The notes below the pieces were generated by a model. The model was not told where the DNA came from. It saw only the letters and a list, made by a program, of their open reading frames with translations, and searched no databases. The position numbers and the translations under genes were made by a program. 64,000 bases of DNA from Celeribacter sp. HF31 (GTDB taxonomy: Bacteria > Pseudomonadota > Alphaproteobacteria > Rhodobacterales > Rhodobacteraceae): NCBI RefSeq assembly GCF_011806455.1, contig NZ_JAATOT010000001.1, positions 186,001-250,000 of the forward strand. The letters run 5' to 3'. Below, in pieces: positions 24,905-34,446 of the stretch. The stretch's first letter is position 1. Every line of letters starts with the position of its first letter.

Positions 24905-26455
24905 ATGACGCCGTTCAAAGCGCCGCTCGATGACATTCTCTTTTGCCTGCGCAACGTGGCCGGAGCGGAGCGTTTGCCTGAGTGGGACGAGGAGCTTGCC
25001 GAGGGCATCCTTGGCCATTTCGCCGCCTTCGCCGAGGGCGTCATCGCGCCTTTGGACGAGCCGGGCGACGCGCAGGGCTGCACACTTTCCGACGGCCGTG
25101 TCACCATGCCTGACGGTTTTAAAGAGGCCTACACTCAGCTCGCTGAGGGGGGGTGGCAAGGCCTCACCGCGCCCGAGGATTTCGGTGGTATGGGCCAGAA
25201 CGCGCTTTTGGCGGCGGGCGTCTCAGAAATTTTCTCCGGCGCCAACCACGCGATGCAGATGGTCTGCAACCTCGTGCCGGGCGCCATCTCGACGCTGATG
25301 AAATTCGGCTCTGACGCGCAAAAACAGTATTGGATTCCGCGTCTTGCGGCGGGCGAGACGCTCTCCACAATGTGCCTGACCGAACCGGGCGCGGGCTCCG
25401 ATCTCTCTCGTATCCGCACCAAGGCCACGCCTTCGGGGGGCAGCTGGCGGATCGAGGGAGAGAAAATTTTCATCTCTGGCGGCGATCAGGATATGTCCGA
25501 AGACGTGCTGCACCTCGTGCTTGCCCGCACTGGCGGCGACGGGGTCAAAGGCCTGTCTTTGTTCCTTTGTCCCTCTGAGGTTCATGGCGCGCGGAACGCG
25601 GTGACGGTGACACGGATTGAGGAAAAGCTGGGCCTCCATGCCTCGCCGACCTGTCAGCTGGCTTTCGATGGCGCGGAGGCCGAGTTGATCGGCGAAGAGG
25701 GCGCGGGGCTGATGGCGATGTTCACCATGATGAACCACGCCCGCCTCGATGTGTCCCTGCAAGGCGTGGCTCATGCGTCGCGCGCGCATCACATCGCGGT
25801 GGACTATGCCGCCGAGCGCAAACAGGGACGTAATGCGGACGGCTCCGAAGCCGTGCTCGCCGATCACCCGGATGTGCAGCGTATGCTGGACGCGCAAAAA
25901 GCCCTCGCACTCGGCGCCCGTGCGATGACCTATCTCACCATGGCCGAACTGACCCTCGGTCAGAATCGGGCTTTGGTGGATTTTCTCACACCGATCTGCA
26001 AGGTGTTCTGTACAGAAGCGGGGATACGTGCCGCCGATCTCGGCATTCAGGTGCTTGGCGGCTACGGCTATCTGACCGAGTACCGCGTGTCTCAGACCTG
26101 GCGGGATGCGCGGATCACTTCGATCTACGAGGGGGCAAATGGCATCCATGCGGTGGCGCTTGCGACCCGTGGTCTGCGGGCGCCGGAGGGACCGGACGCC
26201 TTTGCGCAACTGATCGAAGAACTGGCGTATGGCGATGCCGACTGCCTCACGCTTTTGTCCGATTGGCAAGGCGCGCGCGCAGGTATGGCGGCACAGGCGG
26301 TCGAGAAAGCCCATGATTTCATGGCGTTGACCGGCGAACTTCTGTTCCGTGCTGTTTGGTGCAAACTCGCCGCGACGGGCGATGCGGAAATGGTTCGTCT
26401 GGCAAAACGCGTGGCGCGCCGTCCTCTGCCGGTGCGGTTGCCGCTCAGCGCTTAA
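24905..26455 (+). CDS. Acyl-CoA dehydrogenase, likely aryl-propanoyl-CoA dehydrogenase
   Basis: This 516-residue protein shows the FAD/substrate motifs TMCLTEPGAGSDLSRIRTKA and IFISGGDQDMSED, GIQVLGGYGYLTEYRV, and the catalytic glutamate in RITSIYEGANGIHA. It resembles the long PhdB/AcdA-type dehydrogenases. It probably desaturates phenylpropanoyl-CoA to cinnamoyl-CoA, widening the pathway to dihydro acids. It follows a 199-base gap after the amidohydrolase and overlaps the convergent AraC gene by four bases. Confidence 0.87.
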   Translation: MTPFKAPLDDILFCLRNVAGAERLPEWDEELAEGILGHFAAFAEGVIAPLDEPGDAQGCTLSDGRVTMPDGFKEAYTQLAEGGWQGLTAPEDFGGMGQNALLAAGVSEIFSGANHAMQMVCNLVPGAISTLMKFGSDAQKQYWIPRLAAGETLSTMCLTEPGAGSDLSRIRTKATPSGGSWRIEGEKIFISGGDQDMSEDVLHLVLARTGGDGVKGLSLFLCPSEVHGARNAVTVTRIEEKLGLHASPTCQLAFDGAEAELIGEEGAGLMAMFTMMNHARLDVSLQGVAHASRAHHIAVDYAAERKQGRNADGSEAVLADHPDVQRMLDAQKALALGARAMTYLTMAELTLGQNRALVDFLTPICKVFCTEAGIRAADLGIQVLGGYGYLTEYRVSQTWRDARITSIYEGANGIHAVALATRGLRAPEGPDAFAQLIEELAYGDADCLTLLSDWQGARAGMAAQAVEKAHDFMALTGELLFRAVWCKLAATGDAEMVRLAKRVARRPLPVRLPLSA

Positions 26456-27306
26456 AGATCTCCCGCGACCCGGGCGCGATAGGCCGTGGGGGTCTCCCCC
26501 ATGCGCGCCCGGAAGCGGCGGGAGAAATACGGCGGGTCCGTGTAACCCAGCCGATAGCCCACCTCCGCCACCGGCAGCCGCGTAAAGGCGAGGTGGCGAC
26601 AGGCCTCTGTCATCACCGCGGTTTCGAGATATTCGGTCAGTGTCACCCCGCTGTCGCGCCGCACGATCCGGTTTAAATGACCGGCGGTCATATGCAGCGC
26701 GCGGGCATAATCCGCAGCACTCCAGCCGTCCGTCATGTGATCGGCGATCAAGGCGTCCAATTGTTGCATCTGCCGCGTCTGATCTTGCTCCGGCGTGTCG
26801 GTCTGGACGCTCTCTTCTGCCAATGTTGTCAAAAGCGCATGGGATAGGGCGACAAGCTTTTGTGCGCGAAATATACCAGATTTGTCATGGAAGCGCGCAA
26901 TCTGAGACAAGAGCCCGCTGGCCGTTTCGGAGAGGGGCGCGTGATGCGTGCCGCTGAGCCATGCCGTCAGAGGTTGAGATTGCGGGCCGAGACGCTGCAC
27001 CACGGGAGAGGGGAGCGACAGCACAAACCCTTCGGTGCCCTTGTCAAAGGTAAAGCCATGCACGATTTTCGGCGGAACATAAAGAAATTCGCCATTTTTT
27101 AGAGTGGTTTCCTCCCCGTCCAGCGTGACCTGCGCAAAGCCTGTTTCAATGTGAAACACCTGCGCCATCTGATGATGTCGATGCGGAGAGATTTTCCAAC
27201 CGTGCAGCTGCGCCCGATCAAAAATGCGCTCGCAATGGATCACGTCCGGGAAGGCGCTTGTTTCGCCAAAGAGGTTGAAGGCGGGGATCTGGCTGGTCTC
27301 ACTCAT
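26452..27306 (-). CDS. AraC-family regulator, probable pobA activator (PobR-like)
   Basis: This 284-residue protein starts MSETSQIPAFNLFG at the ATG at 27306; an upstream in-frame start is less likely. The N-terminal cupin sensor shows PHRHHQMAQVFHIETGFA, and the C-terminal double helix-turn-helix ends with GYTDPPYFSRRFRARMGETP. It is divergent from pobA over an 88-base gap, the classic arrangement for the 4-hydroxybenzoate-responsive activator PobR. No clear operator was found in the gap. Confidence 0.85.
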   Translation of the reverse strand: MSETSQIPAFNLFGETSAFPDVIHCERIFDRAQLHGWKISPHRHHQMAQVFHIETGFAQVTLDGEETTLKNGEFLYVPPKIVHGFTFDKGTEGFVLSLPSPVVQRLGPQSQPLTAWLSGTHHAPLSETASGLLSQIARFHDKSGIFRAQKLVALSHALLTTLAEESVQTDTPEQDQTRQMQQLDALIADHMTDGWSAADYARALHMTAGHLNRIVRRDSGVTLTEYLETAVMTEACRHLAFTRLPVAEVGYRLGYTDPPYFSRRFRARMGETPTAYRARVAGDL

Positions 27307-27394
27307 GCCGGAAAAGTACCATTTATTGCCGGGCGGGTCCATTCCGATGTCGCGCCGTGCGTTTTAAAGTCTTCTCAAATTGGAGGAGACGCAT

Positions 27395-28573
27395 ATGACC
27401 ACTTTGACCACCCAGGTCGCCATCATCGGCGGCGGCCCATCCGGCCTGCTTTTGTCGCAGCTTTTGAACAAAGCGGGGATCGAGACCGTCATTCTCGAAC
27501 GATCCACCCGAGATCACGTTTTGGCCCGTATCCGGGCAGGCATCCTTGAGTGGGGCACTGTCGAATTGCTCCGCGAGGCGGGTGTCGGCGCGCGAATGGA
27601 GGCTGAGGGTATCCCGCATGACGGCTGTTACCTGACCGACGAGGAGTTGATGGTGCACATCGACTTCAAAGATCTGACCGGCAAGCAGGTCATGGTTTAC
27701 GGCCAGACGGAGGTGACAACGGATTTGTACAATGCGCAGGACGCCATGGGCACGACCGTGCTGCATGAGGTGTCCGACGTGGAAATTCACGATCTCGATC
27801 AGGCGAAATCCTATGTCGAGTTCACCCATGAGGGCACGCGCAAGCGGCTTGAGTGCCTTTATGTGGCGGGCTGCGATGGCTTCCACGGCGTGTCGCGCAA
27901 AACCATTCCCGAAGAGAAGCGTCGGGAGTTCGAACGCGTCTATCCCTTTGGCTGGCTTGGGATTCTGTCGGAAACCCCGCCGGTGCATGACGAGTTGATC
28001 TATTCGAATTCCCGCCACGGCTTCGCGCTTGCCTCGATGCGCAACGAAAACCTCGTGCGCTATTATGTGCAGGTGCCGCTCACGGATAAGGTCGAGGATT
28101 GGTCGGATCAACGCTTTTGGGATGAGTTCTCGCGGCGTATTCCGTCGGAGGCCGCGCGCCGTCTCGTCACCGGGCCGTCGATTGAAAAAAGTATCGCGCC
28201 GCTGCGCAGTTTCGTGTCCGAGCCGCTGCGTTGGGGCAATCTGTTTTTGGTGGGTGACAGCGCCCATATCGTGCCGCCGACGGGGGCGAAGGGGCTGAAC
28301 CTTGCCGCCTCAGACGTGTACTATCTCTACACGGCGCTGATCGACGCGGTGACGGGGGACAGCAAGACCGGCGTGGACGAATATTCCGCCCGCGCGCTGG
28401 AGCGGATTTGGAAAGCGATGCGGTTCAGCTGGCAGATGACCACCATGCTGCACCGGTTCGAGGACGAGGACGCTTTTGCAGAGCAGATGCGCAAGGCGAC
28501 GCTGACCCATCTGGCGACGTCCGAGACCGCGCGGCGTGATCTGGCAGAGAATTACATCGGTCTGCCGTTCTAA
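27395..28573 (+). CDS. pobA: 4-Hydroxybenzoate 3-monooxygenase
   Basis: This 392-residue class A flavoprotein is the usual PobA length. It shows the N-terminal AIIGGGPSGLLLSQLLNKAG, then LARIRAGILEWGTVELLREAG with residues near the flavin, and the FAD motif LFLVGDSAHIVPPTGAKGLN. It converts 4-hydroxybenzoate to protocatechuate with NADPH and O2, feeding the pca genes next to it. GGAGGAG lies before the ATG at 27395. Confidence 0.96.
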   Translation: MTTLTTQVAIIGGGPSGLLLSQLLNKAGIETVILERSTRDHVLARIRAGILEWGTVELLREAGVGARMEAEGIPHDGCYLTDEELMVHIDFKDLTGKQVMVYGQTEVTTDLYNAQDAMGTTVLHEVSDVEIHDLDQAKSYVEFTHEGTRKRLECLYVAGCDGFHGVSRKTIPEEKRREFERVYPFGWLGILSETPPVHDELIYSNSRHGFALASMRNENLVRYYVQVPLTDKVEDWSDQRFWDEFSRRIPSEAARRLVTGPSIEKSIAPLRSFVSEPLRWGNLFLVGDSAHIVPPTGAKGLNLAASDVYYLYTALIDAVTGDSKTGVDEYSARALERIWKAMRFSWQMTTMLHRFEDEDAFAEQMRKATLTHLATSETARRDLAENYIGLPF

Positions 28574-28591
28574 GATAAACGGCCCGGCGGG

Positions 28592-29647
28592 TTACGCCGG
28601 GTCGCCCAATCTTTGAATGTTTTGAACAAGTTGAATGGCCATGGAGAGCGAGCGCCCCGTGGCCATCAGCATCTGCGGCAGCACCATCCACTCAAGGCTC
28701 CAAGCCGTGCCGGAGCGTTCCTGTTCATGCACGACCGCATGGTGCATGGCGCTGACTTGCGTGGCGTTATAGCGCGCCAGAGTGACCAAAAGCTCGGCTG
28801 CGACCGGATTTTGTTTGTGCGGCATGGCGGAGGAGCCCCCCGCGCCGGAAATCGAAACGCATTCAATGCCTTGCTGCGCCATAAGCGCAATATCCTGGCC
28901 GATTTTCCCCAAAGATCCGGTCACAAGCGAGAGAAACGAAGCATAGCCCGCGATCCCGTGCCGCATGGTCTGCCAGCTCTTGTCCGTGGGCGCGAGACCC
29001 AAGGTTTTCGCCACCTCAGAGACGACAAAATCACCCTTGTCGGCAAGCGCTTTGCGATCCCCGGAGGCACCGCCAACTTGTACTTTTTCAACATCGGCGC
29101 GTTTTTGATCCAGTGTCTTGAGATGATCCGAAATCGGCAGACGCCAGGCCAGAACACGGTCGCGCACGGTGATCTCGGTCGCCGCCTGCATCCGGGTGCG
29201 GCCCATCAGTGGGGCGTCGCCAAAGCGGTCGTCAAGCGCCTTGAGATGGGTTTCCAGCTCCATCAATCGCCCGGCGATCAGGAAAGACGCTTCGCGCAAT
29301 GCGAGCACCAGCGCCGTGTCCACCACATCCTGAGAGGTGGCGCCTTTATGCACGGCTTCCGCCGGTGCGAGGGCTTTCAACTGTGTCACCAGACGCGGAA
29401 TTGGCACGCCGTCTTGCGCCATGCCTGCGGCAATATCGGCCAGATCAATCTCAGCCGTCTCAATCGCAACCGCCGCCTCTTCGGCCTGTGTCGCCTCGAA
29501 CAACCCGGCCTTGCCACAGGCTCGCGACCACGCCGCCTCAAACGCCAACATATGCGCCATCTGGCGCTCGGGCGCGAGGACCGCGGCCATCTCAGGGTCG
29601 CCAAACAGACCGGACAGCCAGGGGTGATCGAAGACGCTCAGGCTCAT
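28592..29647 (-). CDS. pcaB: 3-Carboxy-cis,cis-muconate cycloisomerase
   Basis: This 351-residue fumarase/aspartase-superfamily protein has the signature GGSSAMPHKQNPV with the catalytic serine loop and GATSQDVVDTALVLAL. It converts 3-carboxymuconate to 4-carboxymuconolactone. It is the last gene of the pcaDCHGB operon, convergent with pobA, and is somewhat shorter than the roughly 450-residue PcaB of Pseudomonas, as is common in alphaproteobacteria. A short hairpin separates it from pcaG. Confidence 0.94.
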   Translation of the reverse strand: MSLSVFDHPWLSGLFGDPEMAAVLAPERQMAHMLAFEAAWSRACGKAGLFEATQAEEAAVAIETAEIDLADIAAGMAQDGVPIPRLVTQLKALAPAEAVHKGATSQDVVDTALVLALREASFLIAGRLMELETHLKALDDRFGDAPLMGRTRMQAATEITVRDRVLAWRLPISDHLKTLDQKRADVEKVQVGGASGDRKALADKGDFVVSEVAKTLGLAPTDKSWQTMRHGIAGYASFLSLVTGSLGKIGQDIALMAQQGIECVSISGAGGSSAMPHKQNPVAAELLVTLARYNATQVSAMHHAVVHEQERSGTAWSLEWMVLPQMLMATGRSLSMAIQLVQNIQRLGDPA

Positions 29648-29669
29648 TTTTCTTCCTTTGTCAGACCAA

Positions 29670-29694
29670 GAGGGGCGACCGAAGCCGCCCCCTC
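29670..29694 (-). other. Intercistronic hairpin between pcaG and pcaB
   Basis: GAGGGGCG (29670-29677) pairs with the CGCCCC-CTC segment ending at 29694 around an eight-base loop, with one bulged C. No long T-run follows on the minus strand, so it may adjust pcaB expression or mRNA stability rather than stop transcription fully. Confidence 0.4.
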
Positions 29695-29713
29695 CATACC
29701 GTCAGGTTTTCGC

Positions 29714-30319
29714 TCAGATGTCGAGGAACACGGTTTCGCGGTCGCCCTGAAGGCGGATGTCAAAGCGGTATTTGCCCTCTCCGGTCTTCTTCGCGATCAG
29801 TGTATTAACGCGCGGACGCTGTTCGATCCGGTTCAACAGCGGATCGTTTGCGTTGTCCTCATCCTCGAAATAAATCCGGGTGTTCAGCCCGATGTTGATG
29901 CCACGCGCAACCACCCAAAGCGAGATATGCGGCGCGCTCATCACGCCACCACGGCCTTTGTAGGAACCGGGTTTCACGGTGCGCAGCGTGAACTCACCGC
30001 TCACCGCATCGGCGGCAAAGCGGCAATGGCCGGTAAAGGCCGGGTCCGCGCCCTCTTCGCCCGGGAAAACGCCCGCCGCGTCACATTGCCAGCTCTCGAT
30101 CAACGCATCGCGCAGCGCCCAGCCGGTGCCGTCAAAGACGGAGCCAACGATCTCGATGATCTCGCCCTTGGCTTTGCTCTCATCTGTGAAAGGCGTGGTG
30201 CCGATCTCTTCGTCGTAATAGCCGCCGTTGCCCGCATAGGTCGGCATCAATCCGATGTGGACGTAGGGGCCCGCCGTCTGGGACGCGGTCTCAATCAGGG
30301 TGTCGAGTTTCTGGACCAT
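29714..30319 (-). CDS. pcaG: Protocatechuate 3,4-dioxygenase alpha subunit
   Basis: This 201-residue intradiol dioxygenase alpha subunit shows TASQTAGPYVHIGLMP and the strand APHISLWVVARGINIGLNTR. The alpha chain lacks the full iron ligand set, which pcaH supplies. It forms the heterodimeric core that opens protocatechuate to 3-carboxymuconate. The gene starts two bases after the pcaH stop. Confidence 0.95.
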   Translation of the reverse strand: MVQKLDTLIETASQTAGPYVHIGLMPTYAGNGGYYDEEIGTTPFTDESKAKGEIIEIVGSVFDGTGWALRDALIESWQCDAAGVFPGEEGADPAFTGHCRFAADAVSGEFTLRTVKPGSYKGRGGVMSAPHISLWVVARGINIGLNTRIYFEDEDNANDPLLNRIEQRPRVNTLIAKKTGEGKYRFDIRLQGDRETVFLDI

Positions 30320-30321
30320 GA

Positions 30322-31062
30322 TTACATGCCCTCCATCTTGTTTTCGAACATGGTCTGGCGGCGGCCGCGCAGCACGATGTCGAATTTATAGGCGAGGAAA
30401 TCGAGCGGACGCGATTTCGAGAAATCGAGTGGCGCGACGAGGCGGTCGAGCGAGCTGCGATCTTTGATCGTCGCGGCAATCGGGCAGTGATTGATGAGCG
30501 GATCGCCTTCGAAATACATCTGCGTGATCAACCGCTGGCCAAAGCTGTGGCCATAGACCGAGATGTGGATGTGCATCGGACGCCAGTCGTTCGCGCGGTT
30601 CGGCCAGGGGTAGGCACCGGGGCGCACGGTCAGGAACTCATAGTACCCGTTTTCATCGGTGATGGTCCGGCCACAACCGCCGAAATTCGGGTCGAGCGGC
30701 GCGAAATAGGTGTCTTTCTTGTGACGATAGCGACCACCGGCGTTGGCCTGCCAAATCTCCACCAGAGTGTGCGGCACGGGACGGTTGTTCTCGTCCAAGA
30801 CCCGACCATGCATCAGAATGCGTTCGCCCACGGCAGGGGCCGCGCCCTTGGTCCAGTTCAGGATCAGGTTGTTGTCCAAAGCGCCGAGCTTGCCGTGGCC
30901 AAAGGTCGGCCCGGTCTCTTCCGAGGGAGAGCTTTCCATCGACAAAAGCGGCAGGTTCGGGGAACGCGACACGGATGTCTTGTAATTCGGGTCATAGGGC
31001 TCCGGGTGAATCGCGCGGTTGCGCGGGATCAGCGGGCCCTGATCTTTGATCAGGCTGGTCAT
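30322..31062 (-). CDS. pcaH: Protocatechuate 3,4-dioxygenase beta subunit
   Basis: This 246-residue beta subunit carries the Fe(III) site: tyrosines in GRYRHKKDTY and GYYEFLTVRPGAYPW and the histidines of RPMHIHISVYGHSF. The LVEIWQANAGGRY motif is diagnostic of intradiol dioxygenases. Its start overlaps the pcaC stop by four bases, so the operon is tightly packed. Confidence 0.96.
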   Translation of the reverse strand: MTSLIKDQGPLIPRNRAIHPEPYDPNYKTSVSRSPNLPLLSMESSPSEETGPTFGHGKLGALDNNLILNWTKGAAPAVGERILMHGRVLDENNRPVPHTLVEIWQANAGGRYRHKKDTYFAPLDPNFGGCGRTITDENGYYEFLTVRPGAYPWPNRANDWRPMHIHISVYGHSFGQRLITQMYFEGDPLINHCPIAATIKDRSSLDRLVAPLDFSKSRPLDFLAYKFDIVLRGRRQTMFENKMEGM

Positions 31063-31454
31063 TGGGTCTCCTCCATGTCCGCATAGGTCTGTTTGGCAAG
31101 CTTGAGCGCGTGGTTCGCCTTCGGCACACCGGCATAAATTGCGACGTGTTGCAGCGCCTCCGCCACGTCGTCTTTCGTCGCACCCGTGCGCGCGGTGGCA
31201 CGGATATGCATTGGAATTTCCTCGAAATTTCCGGTCGCCGCCAAAAGCGCGATGGTCAGCATAGACCGCTCACGGCGCGAGATTTTGTCCGAGGACCACA
31301 CGGTCCCCCAGGCACCCTCGGTGATGAGGGTTTGGAACGGCAGGTCGAACTCGGTCTTCGCGGCCTCGGCGCGGTCAACATGGGCATCGCCCAGAACCTC
31401 GCGCCGCGTTTTCATCCCTTGATCGAATTTCTCGCTTACGTTTTTCTCGGTCAT
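31059..31454 (-). CDS. pcaC: 4-Carboxymuconolactone decarboxylase
   Basis: This 131-residue protein belongs to the CMD/AhpD-like fold. DLPFQTLITEGAWGTVW is the PcaC signature and MHIRATARTGATKDDVAEAL the helix with the catalytic histidine region. It decarboxylates 4-carboxymuconolactone to the 3-oxoadipate enol-lactone. It overlaps pcaD and pcaH by four bases at each end. Confidence 0.95.
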   Translation of the reverse strand: MTEKNVSEKFDQGMKTRREVLGDAHVDRAEAAKTEFDLPFQTLITEGAWGTVWSSDKISRRERSMLTIALLAATGNFEEIPMHIRATARTGATKDDVAEALQHVAIYAGVPKANHALKLAKQTYADMEETQ

Positions 31455-32233
31455 TTCGCGATCCTTTCCACGAATTTCGTCAATGCCTCGGCAAAGGCCT
31501 CCGGGGCCTCAATGGCGGGCAGGTGCCCGGTGGTGTCGAACATCACCAGATCGGCGCGGGGCAGGGCGCGGGCCAGCGCTTCGACCACCTCGGGCGGGGT
31601 CGCCAGATCGTGTTTGCCACCAAACACCAGCGCGGGCTGGGTGATCTCGCCCAAACGGTCCGTGATGTCGGTCCCGGCAATCGCGGCGCAGGTGGCGATG
31701 TAGCCGTCCTGATCGGTGCGCGCCAAAAGTGTCCGCCACAAAGGCGCGTTCGGATGGGCAAGCATTGTGGGACCGAACCAGCGCGGCAGGATGCCCTCGG
31801 CCATCGCCGCCATGCCGTTTTCACGAATGGCCTCAATGCGGGTGCGCCAGCCCTCTGCGGCGCCCAGCGTCGACGCGGTGTTCGACAGGACCAGCCCGGT
31901 GACCCGCTCCGGCGCCATGAGCGCCACATGTTGTGCGATCAGCCCGCCGATGGAGCAGCCGACCAGAATGGCCGTCGCAAGCCCCGCGTCATCCATCGCG
32001 GCGATCACGTCCTCGGCCAGATCCGGGATGCCGTAGCCCTCAGGCGCGGTCTCTGACAGGCCATGCCCGCGCTTGTCCATGCGCAGCGTGGCCCAGTCTT
32101 GCGGCAGCTGCGCGCAAACCGCGTCCCACATCCGCAAATCGGTGCCGAGTGAATTGATAAAGACCAAGGCAGGCCCGGTTCCGCCCTTGTGGCGGACATG
32201 CATGGTGCCCCAGTCGCGTGTGAGTGCGTGCAT
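31451..32233 (-). CDS. pcaD: 3-Oxoadipate enol-lactonase
   Basis: This 260-residue alpha/beta hydrolase has the nucleophile elbow VGCSIGGLIAQHVAL. PALVFGGKHDLATPP carries the acid residue and TTGHLPAIEAPEAF the catalytic histidine. It hydrolyses the enol-lactone to 3-oxoadipate. It is the first gene of the pcaDCHGB operon, divergent from pcaQ. Confidence 0.94.
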   Translation of the reverse strand: MHALTRDWGTMHVRHKGGTGPALVFINSLGTDLRMWDAVCAQLPQDWATLRMDKRGHGLSETAPEGYGIPDLAEDVIAAMDDAGLATAILVGCSIGGLIAQHVALMAPERVTGLVLSNTASTLGAAEGWRTRIEAIRENGMAAMAEGILPRWFGPTMLAHPNAPLWRTLLARTDQDGYIATCAAIAGTDITDRLGEITQPALVFGGKHDLATPPEVVEALARALPRADLVMFDTTGHLPAIEAPEAFAEALTKFVERIAK

Positions 32234-32292
32234 TCTTCTCTTCCCTTTTCGTCAGATTGCCATAAGTGTTTCGCTGTGAAAAATACAATATG

Positions 32293-32309
32293 ATGCAAAA
32301 AGCATAACC
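32293..32309. promoter_or_regulatory. Candidate PcaQ (LysR) site between pcaD and pcaQ
   Basis: ATGC (32293-32296), five As, then GCAT (32302-32305) form a dyad, and ATAACC (32304-32309) matches one arm of the rhizobial PcaQ motif ATAACC-N4-GGTTAA as I recall it. The second arm is not conserved. It lies just before the pcaQ start and about 60 bases before pcaD, a normal LysR position. Confidence 0.4.
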
Positions 32310-32311
32310 AA

Positions 32312-33229
32312 ATGAACATACCTAACGGCATGAAACTGCGCCATCTCGAAGCGTTTCTGGCGGTGGCGGAAGCGGGCACGATCTCGGCTGCGGCGCGGGC
32401 GCGGAATGTGTCGCAACCGGCGCTGTCGAAAACCATTGGCGAGTTGGAGACGCAGTTGGGCACGGAGCTCTTCACCCGCACCGGGCGGCAGGCGGTTTTG
32501 ACCCCTGCGGGCGAGGCCTTTCGCCGTCATGCGCTGTCGTCTTTGCAAAGTCTTGAGGCCGGGGTGCGGGCGCTGACGGGCGGCGGGCGGATGGATGTGG
32601 TCAAGGTGGGCGTCTTGCCGACGGTGGCGAGCGGATTGTTTCCCGCCGTGGCGCTGGAATTCTCGGAATTGCGCCCCGACGCGCGCATCGCCGTCATCAC
32701 CGGGCCGAACCGCTATCTCATTGATCGCATGCGTTCCGGCGGCTTGGATTTGGTGGTCGGGCGCATGGCGCCCGCGCGCGAGATGACGGGGCTGTCGTTC
32801 GAATATCTCTACGACGAAACCGTGCTCTTGGTCGGGCGCAAGGATCATCCGGGGCTAGGCCTCTCCCCCGTTGAGGCGCTTCGGCGTTACCCGGTGATCC
32901 TGCCCAATCCCGGTTCGATCATTCGCCAGCAGGTGATGCAATATCTCATTGCGGCGGGGCTGGAGGAGCGTGTGGATGTGCGCTTTGAAACCGTGGCGCG
33001 GCCTGTGGGCTTGCCACTCGTGGAACGCTCCGACATGCTCTGGTTTATCTCGCGCGGCGTGGTCGAGCGCGAGTTGTCCGAGGGGCGTCTTGCGACGCTC
33101 GATCTCGGCGTGGATTATATGACGGGGGCAGTGGGCTTGACGCGGAAATTCGATTTCACGCGGGATAGTCCGGCGGATTTTCTGGCCAGCCTGTTGCATC
33201 GGCGGGCGAAGGATTTCTCCGCCCGCTGA
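32312..33229 (+). CDS. pcaQ: LysR-family regulator of the pca operon
   Basis: This 305-residue LysR protein has the N-terminal helix-turn-helix LRHLEAFLAVAEAGTISAAA with RNVSQPALSKTIGELE. Divergent position beside pcaDCHGB matches PcaQ, which activates that operon in rhizobia and roseobacters, probably with 4-carboxymuconolactone or 3-carboxymuconate as inducer. An alternative ATG at 32330 would shorten it by six residues; neither start has a strong ribosome site. Confidence 0.9.
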   Translation: MNIPNGMKLRHLEAFLAVAEAGTISAAARARNVSQPALSKTIGELETQLGTELFTRTGRQAVLTPAGEAFRRHALSSLQSLEAGVRALTGGGRMDVVKVGVLPTVASGLFPAVALEFSELRPDARIAVITGPNRYLIDRMRSGGLDLVVGRMAPAREMTGLSFEYLYDETVLLVGRKDHPGLGLSPVEALRRYPVILPNPGSIIRQQVMQYLIAAGLEERVDVRFETVARPVGLPLVERSDMLWFISRGVVERELSEGRLATLDLGVDYMTGAVGLTRKFDFTRDSPADFLASLLHRRAKDFSAR

Positions 33230-33234
33230 AAGCG

Positions 33235-34437
<1,203 letters not shown>

Positions 34438-34446
34438 AGGTCCTCC

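Noticed and set aside
28613-30391. Long open frame antisense to pcaB and pcaG (592 codons)
   Set aside because: It mirrors strongly supported pca genes. Long antisense frames are expected in GC-rich DNA, and the predicted protein has no recognisable domain or ribosome site.
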